This document shows positions 1-11,205 of a DNA stretch of 64,000 nucleotides, one piece after another (within the stretch, counting starts at the first letter, position 1; the number at the start of each line of letters is the position of its first letter). Under the pieces are notes generated by a model. That model was not told the origin of the DNA, searched no databases, and saw nothing but the letters and a program-made list of their open reading frames with translations. The DNA lies in assembly GCA_023374045.1 (NCBI GenBank), contig CM041780.1:32730337-32794336 (forward strand). The letters run 5' to 3'. This stretch comes from Limonium bicolor (taxonomy: Eukaryota; Streptophyta; Magnoliopsida; Caryophyllales; Plumbaginaceae). The position numbers and the translations under genes are program-made.

Positions 1-86
1 TATCCTAACAATTTCTCTGTTAGCACCGGTGGTGTGTGATGGTGGTGGTGATGTTTAAGCTCTGGGTTCCAATTGGTGTTGTCGTA

Positions 87-178
87 GCAATTGTTGGAAC
101 CAACAATTGCCCCCAGTATTTTTCCCTTAAGACAATCTGAGCTAGAGTTCGTGGCAATCGATCGTTCCGATCGATTGC
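87..178 (-). repeat. Two palindromes flanking a TACTGGGGGC motif
   Basis: A perfect 24-nt palindrome lies at 87-110 and a near-perfect one (10-bp arms, 3-nt loop) at 154-178. On the element's own strand each is directly preceded by AATACTGGGGGC. A third copy of the motif without a clear palindrome is near 1272-1287. The first palindrome is identical in element B. A role as RNA stem-loops or in priming near the 3' end is inference. Confidence 0.7.
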
Positions 179-1660
179 CCCCAGTATTTTCTTTTATTAA
201 ACGTGCGAACGAGTCTCGTCCTCACAAGGTCAGGGCTTATGTTTTTATGTGGTGCCTCCAAACGTACACTCGGCGTGTTTGGTGCTTGCACTCGTTCCTC
301 ACCTACAGTCACAACTTCTAGACCACTGAATTCGATATTTGATGGATTTACGCATTTGATCCGTTACTTTCACGTGATTGGACGCACAACTATCAAGTCG
401 GAAGTCTTTAAAGCTTATAACGTGGCCACGGGGTGTGATAAAGGACAACGGGACCATGGAGGGATATTTGAGGTATGTGGAGCTTAAGTGGGTGACCAAA
501 GCTGCAACTTGCGTCTTCTCTCAGATTCATCTTCCTTGTCTTGAAGTCGTCTAACTGCTTCATGTTGATGTTGTTTTTGAGCTTCTAGACTTGGACTTTT
601 GAAGTTGTCCTTTACACCATTTCTCTTTTCGTCTTTTGGATTTCTTCGAGGCACTTCGGTTTTGCCTCTTTGTTTGATCCTTTCTTGACTTTGCCTTCGG
701 GGTTCATGTGTTTCCCGGTTTTGAGTTTTGAGAGCTATTTTGATGTGAGCTCTTTTGATCCTGTGTCACTTTGGGACCATTTACGGATCACTTCGTCATG
801 CTGATAGCGGCTTTGCTTCTCTGGACTGATGAAAACGTTATCTGAGAGTCAGGCTCCTCGCTTCCTTTGGTCACCGGGCTGGTTATTCATCACGGGCTGG
901 CTTGCTCTGTGGAGCTTTGCAACATCGAAAAGGGATATATGAAAGGCTCAGCGGGGGTGCCTAGAGTTTAATGTCAGGGTTTACAAGCTTTTAGCTATGT
1001 GGTGTTGTACCTAGGTGCTTCGTCATTCCTGATAGTTGTGTATCCGTTTGTTGTTACTTTTCGCAGGTCTAAGAGTAAATTTACAAATTATCTCCTTCGG
1101 TCAGAGTTATGCCGTTTACCTCACCTTTGAATGTGGTCTCACCGGAGTCGTGTAAAAATGACATGCTCGTTCACTCTTGGTTTTTCCGCTCAAGTCACTC
1201 TCGTGAATTCTCACTCTTAGACTTGTTCGCATATTTAAACGAAAGGTGGAAGATGACGAACTTAAACTCAGATTGCCCCCAGTATTAATCCAGGGTTTAT
1301 AACAACAATTTGACAAATGTAGACTTGAACCGCTTCGTGGGTTGCTTGGATGTTTTGGGGTGAGTAGTGGTGTTTGGTTGGACATGTTCATCTTCTTAGA
1401 ACAAAAGACAAGTCGTTTTGTTCAGTTGCCAAGAAATAACCGTTTCATGAACATTAGTTTTAAGAAAGGTTTGCTAATGACCAAGATGCAAGGTGAACGA
1501 ACACATTTCTTTTATTATCATTTTTGTGATTACAAACTGAAAAAGTCGAAAAAACTGAAATTTTCAAATCTAAACTTCTTTAAAAGAGAAATGTGATAAA
1601 CTTCCCACACAATTGAAATGAGTTAACAAAACACTGCTAGACTTTTGCCTACTCAACAAA
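179..1660 (-). other. Non-coding tail of Tat element A
   Basis: This 1.5-kb stretch lies downstream of gag on the element's strand. It contains only short chance reading frames and no pol motif in any frame. It is similar along its length to 36414-38068 in element B, so it is a family feature and not random flanking DNA. Confidence 0.6.
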
Positions 1661-2950
1661 CTAGAGTCCTTGCTCGATAAGGTCTTTGATCTTGTGCTTC
1701 AATGCTCTGCAGTCGTTAGTACTGTGTCCTGGTAGTTAATGAAACTGGCAGAACTGATGGAGATGTTCCCCGGCTTGTGTGATCCCAGGACTAGGTGTGA
1801 GAGGCTGTAGTAAGTCTAGCTCTTGTAGCTTCACGAGTGCTTGACTGAGAGGCCGGCCAATGTCGGTAAACTGTCTCGGTGCAGAGAACCTCTTGGATCG
1901 GGGTGAGGCCTTGACACTCTGTTTTGCAGCACTGGGTTTTTGTATGGTGCTCACTCGGTACGAAACTTGAGCTACTCTGGCCGGTCCTGACTTAAAGGTC
2001 TCGATACTCACACCCTAGGCTTTGGGTTGTCCCAGCTTCATCTCGCCTTTGTGAATCTTTTCTTCCATGACCCTTACCTGTCCCATCAGCATGTCGAAAT
2101 TAAGGAAGTATGTGCAACTCAGCTCGTTGTTGCATTGTCTCTGCATATTTTCCACAATCATTCGAATTTGTTCTTGCTCATCCATTTTTGTAGGCATAGC
2201 AGCGGCTTTCATCCTCCACCGTTTGATGAAGTCGGACATTGATTCAATATTTCCCTGCCGGGTACTGGCAAAGTCGGACCTGGTGACTTCAAGATTCTTA
2301 GCATACTCGAAATGGTGCAGGAAAGCCTCACAAACCTCTTCATAGGTTTTGGTGTTCATCCTCTGAGTCAAGTACCAACGTTGAGGTATTTCATCGAGAT
2401 AATGGGCGAAAACCTTGGCCTTCTGCATGTCATTCAACCTGAGGATGGACATTTCCCTATCGAACATCGCCAGATGGGCCTGTGGGTCTGAGGAACCCTT
2501 GTATAGAGCAAGTGTGGGTAGCTTCAACTTTAGAGGGAGATTAACCTCGGGGTACGATTCCATAGAAGAGTAATCGAAACCAGCTGGCTTTCTAGCTTTT
2601 TCCATGTGCTCAATCCTTTTCATGGCCTTCCTTAATTCTATAGTTAGTTGGCGGTCCGGGACGACTTGCCCTACAAATCTTTGTGCATCCTGGGCCTCAA
2701 CAGAGTTAACTTCGATGTAGTCACGCTCGTTCCCAGAGTCAGCAATCTTTCCTGGAATGTTTTCCTGATGACCAACCTCAAGGGAATTGATTTTGCTTTT
2801 CAGCTCTTCGATGATGGTGACATACTTAGCCTCCATGTCATTAGTGGTGGACCTATGTTTCTGTTCCATGGCATCAAAGGCAGCCATGTACCTTTGCTCT
2901 AAGGCTGCAAACTGGGCCTCCATGCTGACTGGATTTCCTCCCTCTGCCAT
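1661..2950 (-). pseudogene. gag: gag of Tat element A (two in-frame stops)
   Basis: The reading frame starts at the ATG ending at 2950 and encodes a Retrotrans_gag-type capsid protein. The N-terminal ~110 residues are polar and coiled-coil-like. The capsid core follows (YKGSSDPQAHLAMFDREMS, then YLDEIPQRWYLTQ). A C-terminal CxFHxxxGHxTxxC motif (about 1690-1745) is typical of Tat-lineage Gag. A TAG after residue 311 (about 2012) and a TAA inside the Cys/His motif (about 1736) break the frame; both stay in the same frame as the flanking coding sequence. The final stop is at 1661-1663, and element B stops at the equivalent codon, so the family's gag probably ends here and does not run into pol. 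Confidence 0.85.
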
Positions 2951-4175
2951 ACTTGGGATTCGGGCTTATCTGTTGGAAAACAAAAGTGGATTGAGCTAAA
3001 ATTCTGGACCGTGAAGAAGTTTTAGGTAAAAACTTGTTTGGGCTGCAAGAAAAGCATATGAGCTGGAATGTTTCGAAGATTGTGGGTAGGCACTGAGACC
3101 CGACATGGGCCGGAATGATTCATGAGCTGTGAACTAGTGCCTAGGCTGAAATTTTTGAAGAGCGTGATTCTTGAGCCAGAATGTTCTGAGAATTGGGCGC
3201 TTGGGCCAGAATGTGTTTGGGCTAGAAGTAAACCACATGGGCCGAAATGATTTCTAAACCATGTTCTGGATGTGAATTGGAATTTGGGCCGAGTGATTAC
3301 GATTGGGCCTGAAGATGATACCCATGTCTAGGATCGTGGGTCAAAACCTGAGTGAAAAAGTCTTCCTGGACTAGAATGGGCCTCAAAAAGGAAAGGCCTG
3401 ATGGATTTTTATGGATCGCTTTAGGTGGATTTGTTTTTTTTCATGGCCTGGAACTAAATTGATAATTCAAATTGGGCCGCACGAGAGAAATCACCTAAGT
3501 CTAAACTTTTGGGCCGAAGCCCAAATGTTTCACATATCAAACCAAACAGAGGCTCTGGGCCACAAACAATAAAGCCGTAAATTCAGGTTGGGCTGAGTTG
3601 ATGTAGGAAAAGTTCCTATCAATTCCTAGGATGGGTAGTGGGCCGATCACACAAGCAGACAAGGCCCATACAAATTCCACATGTCCTCCCTTGACACTTA
3701 TCCAATTCGGGTATGGATCGATCCGGAGAGGTGCTTGGGGCGTGGGCCCAGGTCACCGCAAAGGAATAGGGCTTGCACGCTATTCTCTTTGGGCTTCCCC
3801 ACTTTTTTCACATCACCTGAAGGTGTGTGTCTACGGTCGGGTCTTTGACTAACCAAACAATGGGCTAGGTAAGGGCACTGCCAGGAAAACGCTTGGGGCT
3901 AAAGCCCAGGTATTAAGGGGATGTGGTTAGACGACATCCTCCTCTTTTCCCTCGCTTATTCACATCACCTAAAAGGTGTGAGTCCCTGACAGGGGACCCT
4001 CAAACGGGTCCTGGGGTGGAGTAGGTTTGCGTGGACCCTCGCTCTCATATGATGCAAAGGTACAGAAATTTAAATTGCGCACAAAAGTAAACAAACAAAG
4101 AATTAAAGCCATAAATAAACATTTTCGAGTTAAGCCCTCTTTCTTAAAATTAAACAAGTTAAAATTAAGAAGTTT
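2951..4175 (-). other. Leader of Tat element A
   Basis: This non-coding leader lies between the primer site and gag. It is rich in GGGCC/GGGCT words, some within short inverted repeats (for example around 3890-3910). Its right part (3713-4000) matches 40530-40700 and 60501-60610 of element B, which made it possible to place the insertion in element B. Confidence 0.6.
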
Positions 4176-4194
4176 GTCCCTAGCAGAGTCGCCA
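4176..4194 (-). other. Primer binding site, tRNA-Arg type (element A)
   Basis: On the minus strand this reads TGGCGACTCTGCTAGGGAC, three bases inside the LTR end. It complements the 3' end of a plant tRNA-Arg, the usual primer of Tat elements, and fixes the element's orientation and LTR boundary. Confidence 0.8.
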
Positions 4195-4624
4195 GTCTGT
4201 GAGCCTCGATTTTAAACCCTATCCTATGTTGATGAAGTTGATTGGGATCTAGTCGGGTTTTAGGTCCACTTATAACCTAAGGTTAATAACTATGTCATAT
4301 AACAATAATTATTAAATCCTATGCTAGCTCACTGGAACCTATTGTGAGTCGCCACCTAATTTTTACCTAGGGTAAATTAGGAAAGGTAGAGTTCGGGTTC
4401 GGGGGCTTGATATTCGACTTAACTAGGGTTCAATTACTTTCATTACCCCTAGAAGTCGTTTTTCCTCTACTTAGTTTAATTACGGCTTATTACGAGTCGT
4501 TTTAACCTAAGTGCGCGAGCTTCTGTTTTTTTGTTTTTTAGCATTTTTTGACTGAAAATAAAAGTGAAAGTTGAAATTACCTAAACTAGGGTTTCGGAGG
4601 CAGAATTAGGTCAAATTTTGTTTC

Positions 4625-4880
4625 CGTCCGTAGCCACGGACCTAATGTCCGTAACCACGGACCCTAGTTAATCTATGTGAAAATTAAAGTCGAATTAAAC
4701 AGAAAACAAAAATTTGAAAAGTCCGGGGCAACGGACAGGATGTCCGTAGGCCCGGACACAGTTTAACAAAACCTAAATTTTTAAAATTTTAAAATCCCGC
4801 CGCCGTCCGTGGGTGTCCGTGGCCACGGACAACCCGTCCGTGGCCCGGACCATAGGTCCAGATCCCGGACCACCCATGGA
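4625..4880. repeat. GTCCGTGG/CCACGGAC inverted-repeat cluster in LTR A
   Basis: Several short dyads of the form GTCCGTnnCCACGGAC are packed into about 250 bp of otherwise AT-rich LTR. Relative to the TATA box they lie downstream, so they would be in the transcript. A diverged counterpart is at 61215-61475 in element B. Confidence 0.75.
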
Positions 4881-5451
4881 CAGGGTTTTATGGTGGTTCC
4901 CAAAGGTGTTTTCGGCTCAAAATTTTTGCACGTGTAGCCTGAAAGGTATACAATTCGTTAGTAATTGAAAGATTGCAGTTTGAAGTCGAATTATGTACGA
5001 AACTTGACGAACAAGTAACAAGGCAGAAACAAAGTAATTAGCAATACGAAGCGTAAAAAGGCTAGTTTGAACCCAAAATTTGACAGAGAGTTAATAAGGT
5101 CGTGGAGAGTTAGAAAAGTAGAATTGCAACCTGTTTTACCTTCGAATTTAGGAGGATTCTTCACGTCGGGATTCTTCGGAGGCTCCGATGGTGCCGGTTC
5201 CGGATTGAGTTCGACCCGAGCCTCTGGTTGTTGATTGTTGAAGGTGTTCTTCACGTTTTGGAGGTGGTTTGGTTGATGTTTGATGATTGTTGATGTGTTG
5301 GGAGTCGAAAAATGTGTTTAGATGGTGATTTCGGGGGATTTTTGATGTGATTTTGGTGCTTGGATGTGCAAAAACGTGAAGAGAATGAGACGGCTGCCTT
5401 CTTTGAGGGTCTAGGGTTCTTGAGAGTCTCCTTTGATCATGGGATAAGGTT

Positions 5452-5461
5452 CCTTATATAG
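5452..5461 (-). promoter_or_regulatory. TATA box of LTR A
   Basis: The minus strand reads CTATATAAGG. The same context is conserved in the LTR of element B at 62039-62048. Transcription toward gag is expected to begin about 30 bp to the left. Confidence 0.6.
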
Positions 5462-5949
5462 GCTTCCTTAAAGATAGAAAAATCGGTAAAAACCGAGATT
5501 TACCGACGTTTTAGCTTAAGGGCTTCCAAAAAGAATTTGATTATGAAATTTTACACATGGGTAAAGGATGATATTTCCGAATTTTCTAAAGTGGAATCGA
5601 ATTTTTTGGACATTGGAATATTTTTAAATTCAATTTCTCGTCAGATTCAATCAGAAATTGCTAGAAAATTATTGGAAATTCGAAAAATCAAAATTCCAGC
5701 GCCATTATTCTCAGATGTCATCCTCTATCATGGGTTAAAATTTCAAAGCATTTTGAATTGATTTGACCCTTATTTGGAGAGAGAGAAAGCCTATAGGGGG
5801 CTTAGGAGCCTTGAAAAATTACGAAAATGCCCCTGGAGATGACTAAGCTGTCCCTAGTACTCTGAAATGTGCCGATCGAATTGGGAACCCTCGCTACTAG
5901 CCTATTAGTAGAGACTCTCTTCCGGGGGGTTGAAATTTTGGGTATAACA

Positions 5950-8778
5950 CTATCTTAATGTTTTTGAAACAATGTAAAACCTAGGGTTTACAATGAGTTT
6001 AAGCTTGGAGCTTGTATACTCATTACATTGCTTGTATATTGTTTAGTAGTTGACAAGGAATCAAATACCTAGCCAATTTTAAACAAGGAAACAAGAAAGA
6101 AGTTTGTGTGAAAAAAAAGGTAAACATGCTAACCTAATGTGTTTAATGCCTTAGGAGAAATGAGCTTATAATGCTTGTTAAAACTACTTAAAGAGCTAAT
6201 GATAATGACCTAGTGAAATGTTCTCAAGGAGATTAGTAAAAGGACATATGTGTTGTTGTGTGTATTTGCAGGTCAAAGGCATATATATTGTGGAAATTCA
6301 GTGTTTAAGAGTTATGCACTTTAAGGGCCTAAGAGCCATGCATTTTAAGGGCCTAAGTGCCATGCAATTTAAATTATGCACTACATTGTGATGTAGTGTA
6401 AATTTGGTGAAACTTTGTGTGTGAGAGTGCTCTGGTGAATTTAGGTGTTCTTGTGTGCTTAATGGAGAAAACAATGTGTTTTGGTTTAGTAATGTTCTAG
6501 GAGAACCTATGTCAAAATTTAGGTAAGAACCAAGAAGCTCTAAGGGTTTAGAGTGAGTTTGGTAAGCTAGGAAATGTTTAGTATGGAAGGTGATCAACTA
6601 GTGGAAGAAACATGCATTGAGTTGTTTAAAGATGTAAAAAGGGCTTAGGCAATGTTTTAGAGGATTTAGAATGCAAAAGAATGTTTTGGACATTTCAAGA
6701 TCATGGTGAGATTGTATTTAGGACTTGTGCATTGTTGGTGAAAAAGGGATGAAGTGATTTGTTGCATGGGAGTTATAAACTTGTAAGGTGTTCAAGGGGT
6801 TGCTTAGAAAGGAAAAAATGCTTGGGAGATGATGTTGTAGTGGTGAGGAAACATTATTTGCATAGTGGTTATCATAGGTATGAAACACCACTAGGAAAAC
6901 TAAGGAGGAAATAACATAAGTGTTAGGAATTTCGGTATGAAATGGGTAAGTGTTTAAGGTGATAGAATAATGAGTTTCATGGATGTTGTATGTGGATATA
7001 AGTGTACCAAATGATGTTAGAAAACATTAGGAGGCCTTAGGAGAAGTTTGGAGTTGAATGGACAATGGAAAATAAGGGTCTGGAGCAGACCGACCTTGCG
7101 ACCGAACTTGCCAAGGTTGGTCGAGCTCAGTTTACCCTGCGAGAATTGGTTTCTGGAATGGACCGACCTTGGGGACCTGACTTGCAAGGTCGGTCGGGCT
7201 TGTATTTTGTGTACGAATTAAGTTTCTGGAATCGACCGAACATGGGACCGGACTTGGCAAGTTCGGTCGGGCCTGAATTTTCAAAGGGAAGAAACTCTCG
7301 GGAATGGACCGAACATGCGACCAAACTTACAAGGTCGGTCGGAGTAGAAAATTTTGACGGTAATATGTTCTAGAATGGACCGACCTTGTGTAAGGTCGGT
7401 CGGTAAGGTCGGTCGGACCTAAACTTGTAAAAAAAAAAACAAACAAGAATGGCTTAAGTAATAAACCCTAGGGGGTATAATTTAGGTAATCAAGTATAAG
7501 TTAAGACATTAAAACATGTCATATAGTCATGTTAAACATTTAGTGAATTTGAGGTTAAATAAATTAATTAACCGACGTTATTAATCATGTATAGGAGTGA
7601 CCTACGGTGGAAACAAATCGAAGCAGGGACCAAGGTATGGTTTTCTTGCAGTCTGTTGCCTACCTGTTTACACCGGCTTGTGTGTTGTTTGTTTTTCTGT
7701 GTGTTTATGACTTTGTAAGATTAAACCATGTAAAAAGTTTACAGTTTTTAAATATTAATATGTTGTTAAGTATGACTCTCTCTTCCCTTGTGTGTGACTA
7801 ACAAGTCTTGACCTATTATTGTGAATTGTGCATTGAGTTCAGTAATGAACTGCTAACAAGTGCTAACGGGGGAAGTGAGGAGTCCGGTCTGTTCCGGCCA
7901 TGCGTGTGAGCATGGGAGTCGATGTCATAACCGGTTCGATTCTCTTTGTATGTTATGGTTGTTTTCCATTTTGGTTTCCAACCTTCCCTTTAGCTTAACC
8001 AAGGCTATTTTACTGACTCACGTCGGGCCACAGGGGCATACTATGTGTTATTTCGGTGTGCTTGGATCACTATATCCGAGGCACCTTGTGTTAAGTTATC
8101 CGTTCAATCTAACAGACAGTAACGAGTTGTGTAATGAGCTTAGCATGAGCATGGCAACATTCTCTAGGCTCTCTATGGGGACTAACTGTGTTGGTTCTCT
8201 TCCTAAAAGGAATTGTTCTTGTGTGATGTGTGTGATGTTTTGTACAATACCCATGTTATGATATATGTATAAGTTGTGTGGTTTTGAAATGAATGCCATG
8301 TCACCATGACAATTAGTTGCGCGTATCCCGGTAGCCGATGGGCTGCGCGTTAACCATACCAGCCAAGGGTTGCTGACCCCCTCGGGGGCTCCATATTCCT
8401 TTTACTGCAGGATGAGGATCGAAGAAGCGGAATGGCTTTAAATTCTAGGATGTAGGTTTACTTTTGATTACTTTTGGATGTTGGGCCCTAGATGCGCCTG
8501 TGCTCCCGTGGCGTTATGTATTTGGGTTGTGAACAGTTTATAGTGATGGTTTACAGTGAAGGATGTAAGTAAATACTCGGTATTGTGTTTTTGTATATGT
8601 GGTTATTAGTTCTATGCTCGGGAGTCTGATCATCAGACCGGTACACTTGTATTTATTCAGCCTTGTTAACCACGTGGGTGGTTGACGGCGTTGTAGCACC
8701 AATCGTTTAGTTACTGTTTAGTTGTTTAAATTCCGCTGCGATTTCAAGTAATGTTATGTGCGTAGTAGGGGTGTTACA
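5950..8778 (+). repeat. 5' LTR of the chromovirus, left part missing
   Basis: This is collinear with 26336-29154 of the 3' LTR and ends in GGGTGTTACA just before the primer site. The first ~1130 bp of the LTR are absent because Tat element A is inserted at 5949/5950. It includes the GGTCGGTCGG cluster (7076-7415) and a GC-rich segment near 8320-8400. The short open frames here recur in the 3' LTR and are not protein genes. Confidence 0.9.
7076..7415. repeat. GACCGACC/GGTCGGTC inverted-repeat cluster, 5' LTR
   Basis: Five or more units of about 50-70 bp each begin with GGA(A/C)CGACC-like sequence and end with AAGGTCGGTCGG-like sequence, so each unit can fold on itself. The duplicate in the 3' LTR is at 27470-27810. 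Confidence 0.75.
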
Positions 8779-8782
8779 AAAG

Positions 8783-8809
8783 TGGTATCAGAGCGAAGTA
8801 TCGCTCTGA
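8783..8809 (+). other. Primer binding site, tRNA-iMet type, within a hairpin
   Basis: TGGTATCAGAGC begins five bases after the LTR end and complements the 3' end of initiator tRNA-Met, as in most chromoviruses. From 8788 the site forms one arm of a perfect 9-bp inverted repeat (TCAGAGCGA, AGTA loop, TCGCTCTGA). The non-coding element at 40700-60500 has a near-identical hairpin at its own primer site (57536-57560). Confidence 0.85.
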
Positions 8810-8996
8810 TGACTAGAATACCGAGCTTAGGAATATACCGAGTTAGGAAACCTAACTACAGTTACCTAAGTGAACAGTTATGGAAAGGTTAACCACTAAC
8901 TAAGTGTGGGAATACCTTATGGTCGGGAAAAGCGTTACAACCGTTGGACCGATAAGTGTGCAGGCATATTGCTAATGAATGTTCATGTGAATTCAG

Positions 8997-10331
8997 ATGT
9001 CAGGTTGACCGAGAGGTAGAGGCCGTGGACACGGTACTGATGATACGGGTGACCAGGGCGAGAATACTACGGCCCAGGTTATGGACGAGGTAGTAGCAGC
9101 CGTCGTAGCCCAGATGGTACCCCAGTTGGTAGCTGCGATGCACCAGGGGCAACAGCCCGGAGTTCAACCACCACCGCCACCACCACGAGAGACCAACTGG
9201 GTCAAGGCGTTGGCTGATCTGAGGCCACCATCTTTCAGTGGGGAGACCGACCCTCGTAAGCTGGAGGCGTACATCTCCGAGACCTTAGTGGTGCCTGAGA
9301 AGGTCAAGGTTCGACTTGCCGCATACTACTTGAAGGGTTCGGCACAGAGCTGGTGGAAGCTAGTACGGGAGGGCAGAGTTGCTGATCCGACCTTTCAGTG
9401 GAGGGAGTACACGACTCTGCTGCGAGCCAAGTACTACCCGATACATGTGCAAGAGGCCAAGCGCCTGGAGTTGGACAATCTAAGGCAAGGGGATAAGATG
9501 ACGGTAGATGAGTACTACTCAGCCTTCATCGGACTATCCACCTGCTAACCAGATCTGGGTTACTCAGACCGGATTCTTGTGAACCGTTTCTACAACGGAC
9601 TGAGCTACCGCCTACGCTATGGCATGGGGCCAACTGGATATACTACCTTGCAGGAGTGCTACCATGCCGCTGCAATTGTGGAGATCACCGTCCGCCTGAG
9701 GGACGAGGAGAGTGCGCTCAAGCGCAAGGCCATGAACGAGGGCAATGGGGAGGAAAGAAGAAGAAGTCATACCCCCAGTCCCAGAAAGGACAGCAACAGG
9801 GTGGCAAGGGCCAGACCCAGACCACCACTGCTGAGGAGCCTCTGCAGCTCACCTATGCGTATGCGGCCAAGCCCTTACGTTCTTACCCACGCAAGGGTAA
9901 TTAACAAATTTCAATACCGAAATCTAGTGTGTGTTATTAACTTGTGAAGTATGTACTGAGTGTGTGATGTGTTAGCAGCTAGCACGGGCTCTGGACCGGA
10001 GCGCCACTATTACTACAAGTGGTGTAACGGAGACCACCCCGGCAAGGAATGCAAGAGTAACGATGTGTAGTGTCGATACTGCAAAAAGATGGGTCACCGC
10101 GACTATGAGTGCTGGCAGAACCCGAACAGTAGAAGCTACAGGCCCAAGGGGCAATGGAAGGGTAAGGCCACTGCGACCACCGATGGCCCGAAGACGGCGA
10201 ATCAGCCACCCCCAGATCAGAGGTACATAGATTCCCAGAAGGGGAAGGGGTCGGGGTCCGGCAAGGCCGCCCTGAATGTGGTGGACCGGTCTGAGGCGCC
10301 AGGGCCCTCTTCTAGACCAGGTACCGCCTAA
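8997..10331 (+). pseudogene. gag: Chromovirus gag with double zinc knuckle
   Basis: The probable start is the ATG at 8997, followed by an Arg/Gly-rich N-terminus, a poly-Pro stretch and the capsid core (PPSFSGETDPRKLEAYI, then KGSAQSWWKLV). The C-terminal part has two adjacent CCHC motifs. The second is intact (CRYCKKMGHRDYEC); the first has lost its leading Cys. Defects: TGA at 9006, TAA at 9546, a frameshift near 9755-9770 and TAG at about 10068. Between the capsid region and the knuckles the frame is interrupted at 9897-9978 by a stretch with intron signals. After the knuckles the frame ends at 10331 unless an intron donor at 10321 is used. RNA-binding and particle assembly are the family role. 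Confidence 0.85.
9897..9978 (+). other. Candidate 82-nt GT-AG intron inside gag
   Basis: The donor AAGG/GTAATT and the acceptor TTAGCAG/CT bound an AT-rich 82-nt segment. Removing it joins the capsid frame to the zinc-knuckle frame in phase 1 with no stop at the junction. The same stretch unspliced ends the frame at 9902. The size is near the lower limit for plant introns. Splicing is inference. Confidence 0.45.
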
Positions 10332-10465
10332 ACTGTTGAGTGAAATAAGTGATTGCATACCGCATTTCATGCATGTGTGTTAGTAAGTTTAAGTAAACAA
10401 CCATGTGAGTAAACAATTAAAGTATAGCGTGAAAGTCACCTAATTAGGTAATTCTAAACTTAAAG
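10321..10465 (+). other. Candidate intron between gag and the AlkB domain
   Basis: The donor CCAG/GTACCG follows the gag knuckle region in phase 1. The acceptor AACTTAAAG precedes 10466, where the AlkB-like reading frame starts, also in phase 1. The same donor can pair with the acceptor GAGGCAG at 11433-11435 in front of the protease frame, again in phase 1, which would skip AlkB. The donor is not strong. Confidence 0.35.
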
Positions 10466-11205
10466 GGACCTTCAATATATGTTATCCAATTCCACCCACA
10501 CCAAACCCTGAAGAAACTACCATCGGCATCACCGACTTTCCAATGGAGCAATGTCAGGTCATCCAACCAGGTATGGTACTCTTAAATGGATACCTGACAC
10601 CAGAAGCACACAATCCATATCATCAGACGATGCGACGAACTTGGGCAAACCAGGAGGTTTCTACACACCCGAATACCCCGAGCGGATCAAGAATGAAATT
10701 GAAGATGATGTGCATGGGTAAGGACTAGAACCCTTACACCAAGACATATCAAGATGTGAGAGCTGAAGATGGAGCAACTGTACTGAGTGTACCCGAGGAG
10801 TTCCTTGTGGTCGTTAACCACGCCGTGGGAATTGCTCAACAAGTTGAAACGGATTCAATTCCAAGTGTGAAAGCAGATCTATGCATTGTGAACTTCTACC
10901 AGAAAGGTGGACGGTTAGGTTTACACCAAGATAAGGACGAGTCACCCGAGTCTCTAAGTGAGGGAGTACCCGTGGTGTCTTGGTCCATTGGTGATACCGC
11001 AGTGTTTATTTATGGCAAGCAGAAGCGTGCTGATCTCGCAAAGAAGCTAGTGTTGAAATCGGGAGATGTGTTAATCATCGGTGGGCAGTCAAGGATGCTA
11101 TACCATGGCATCAGGAAGATCAAACTGAATACCGCACCGTCGGTAGTGATCAATGCCACACACATGAAACCCGGACGTTTGAATTTGACCTTCAGACAGT
11201 TTTAA
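10466..11205 (+). pseudogene. AlkB-type 2-oxoglutarate/Fe(II) dioxygenase domain captured in the retrotransposon
   Basis: The predicted product resembles plant ALKBH proteins (2OG-FeII_Oxy_2), which oxidatively remove methyl groups from nucleic acids using Fe(II), oxygen and 2-oxoglutarate. The frame opens GTFNIC and reaches VIQPGMVLLNGYL, the start of the plant ALKBH core. Three single-base shifts (about 10600-10680) and a TAG at 10726 break this part. From 10756 an unbroken 149-codon frame holds the catalytic core: NFY (substrate/2OG contacts), HQD (His at 10924, Asp at 10930), YHG (second metal His, 11104) and RLNLTFR (two Arg, 11176 and 11194). All key residues are present. It lies between gag and protease on the same strand. 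Whether it served the element or is a captured host fragment cannot be told from one copy. Confidence 0.85.

Larger units (their letters stand above)
1..5949 (-). mobile_element. Tat-type LTR retrotransposon, element A (partial, gag only)
   Basis: Read leftward from 5949 the order is 5' LTR, primer binding site, leader, gag, then a non-coding tail that leaves the window. The primer site complements a tRNA-Arg 3' end and the gag ends in a Cys/His motif, both as in the Tat lineage of Ty3/gypsy. No protease, reverse transcriptase, RNase H or integrase is visible between the gag stop at 1661 and base 1. The copy sits inside a chromovirus LTR: the sequence from 5950 onward matches the middle of the intact LTR copy, from about 26336. 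The missing left part of that LTR should lie beyond the window. Element B (35713-62150) has the same order and homologous sequence in every section. Lineage is inferred from motifs, not a tree. Confidence 0.8.
4198..5949 (-). repeat. 5' LTR of Tat element A
   Basis: On the minus strand the LTR runs from TGTTATACC at 5949 to GGCTCACA at 4198, giving TG...CA ends and 1752 bp. It ends next to the primer site. A TATA box lies at 5452-5461 and a cluster of GC-rich inverted repeats at 4625-4880. The second LTR is outside the window, so the outer boundary rests on the TG end and on the chromovirus homology resuming at 5950. A conserved GGTGGCGACTC word near 4352-4362 repeats the core of the primer site. 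Confidence 0.8.

Noticed and set aside
5537..5761. 74-codon frame in LTR A
   Set aside because: Located within an LTR on the opposite strand, with no similarity and no counterpart in LTR B.
7065..7373. 102-codon open frame in the chromovirus LTR, with a near-copy at 27453-27794
   Set aside because: It runs through the GGTCGGTCGG inverted-repeat cluster and is explained by repeat composition. It lies within an LTR and resembles no protein.
8783..8795. tRNA-like sequence
   Set aside because: It is a primer binding site complementary to a tRNA end only. No tRNA cloverleaf was found here or at the other primer sites.
9972..10370. 132-codon frame on the minus strand across gag
   Set aside because: Antisense to the gag zinc-knuckle region, whose sense frame carries CCHC motifs.
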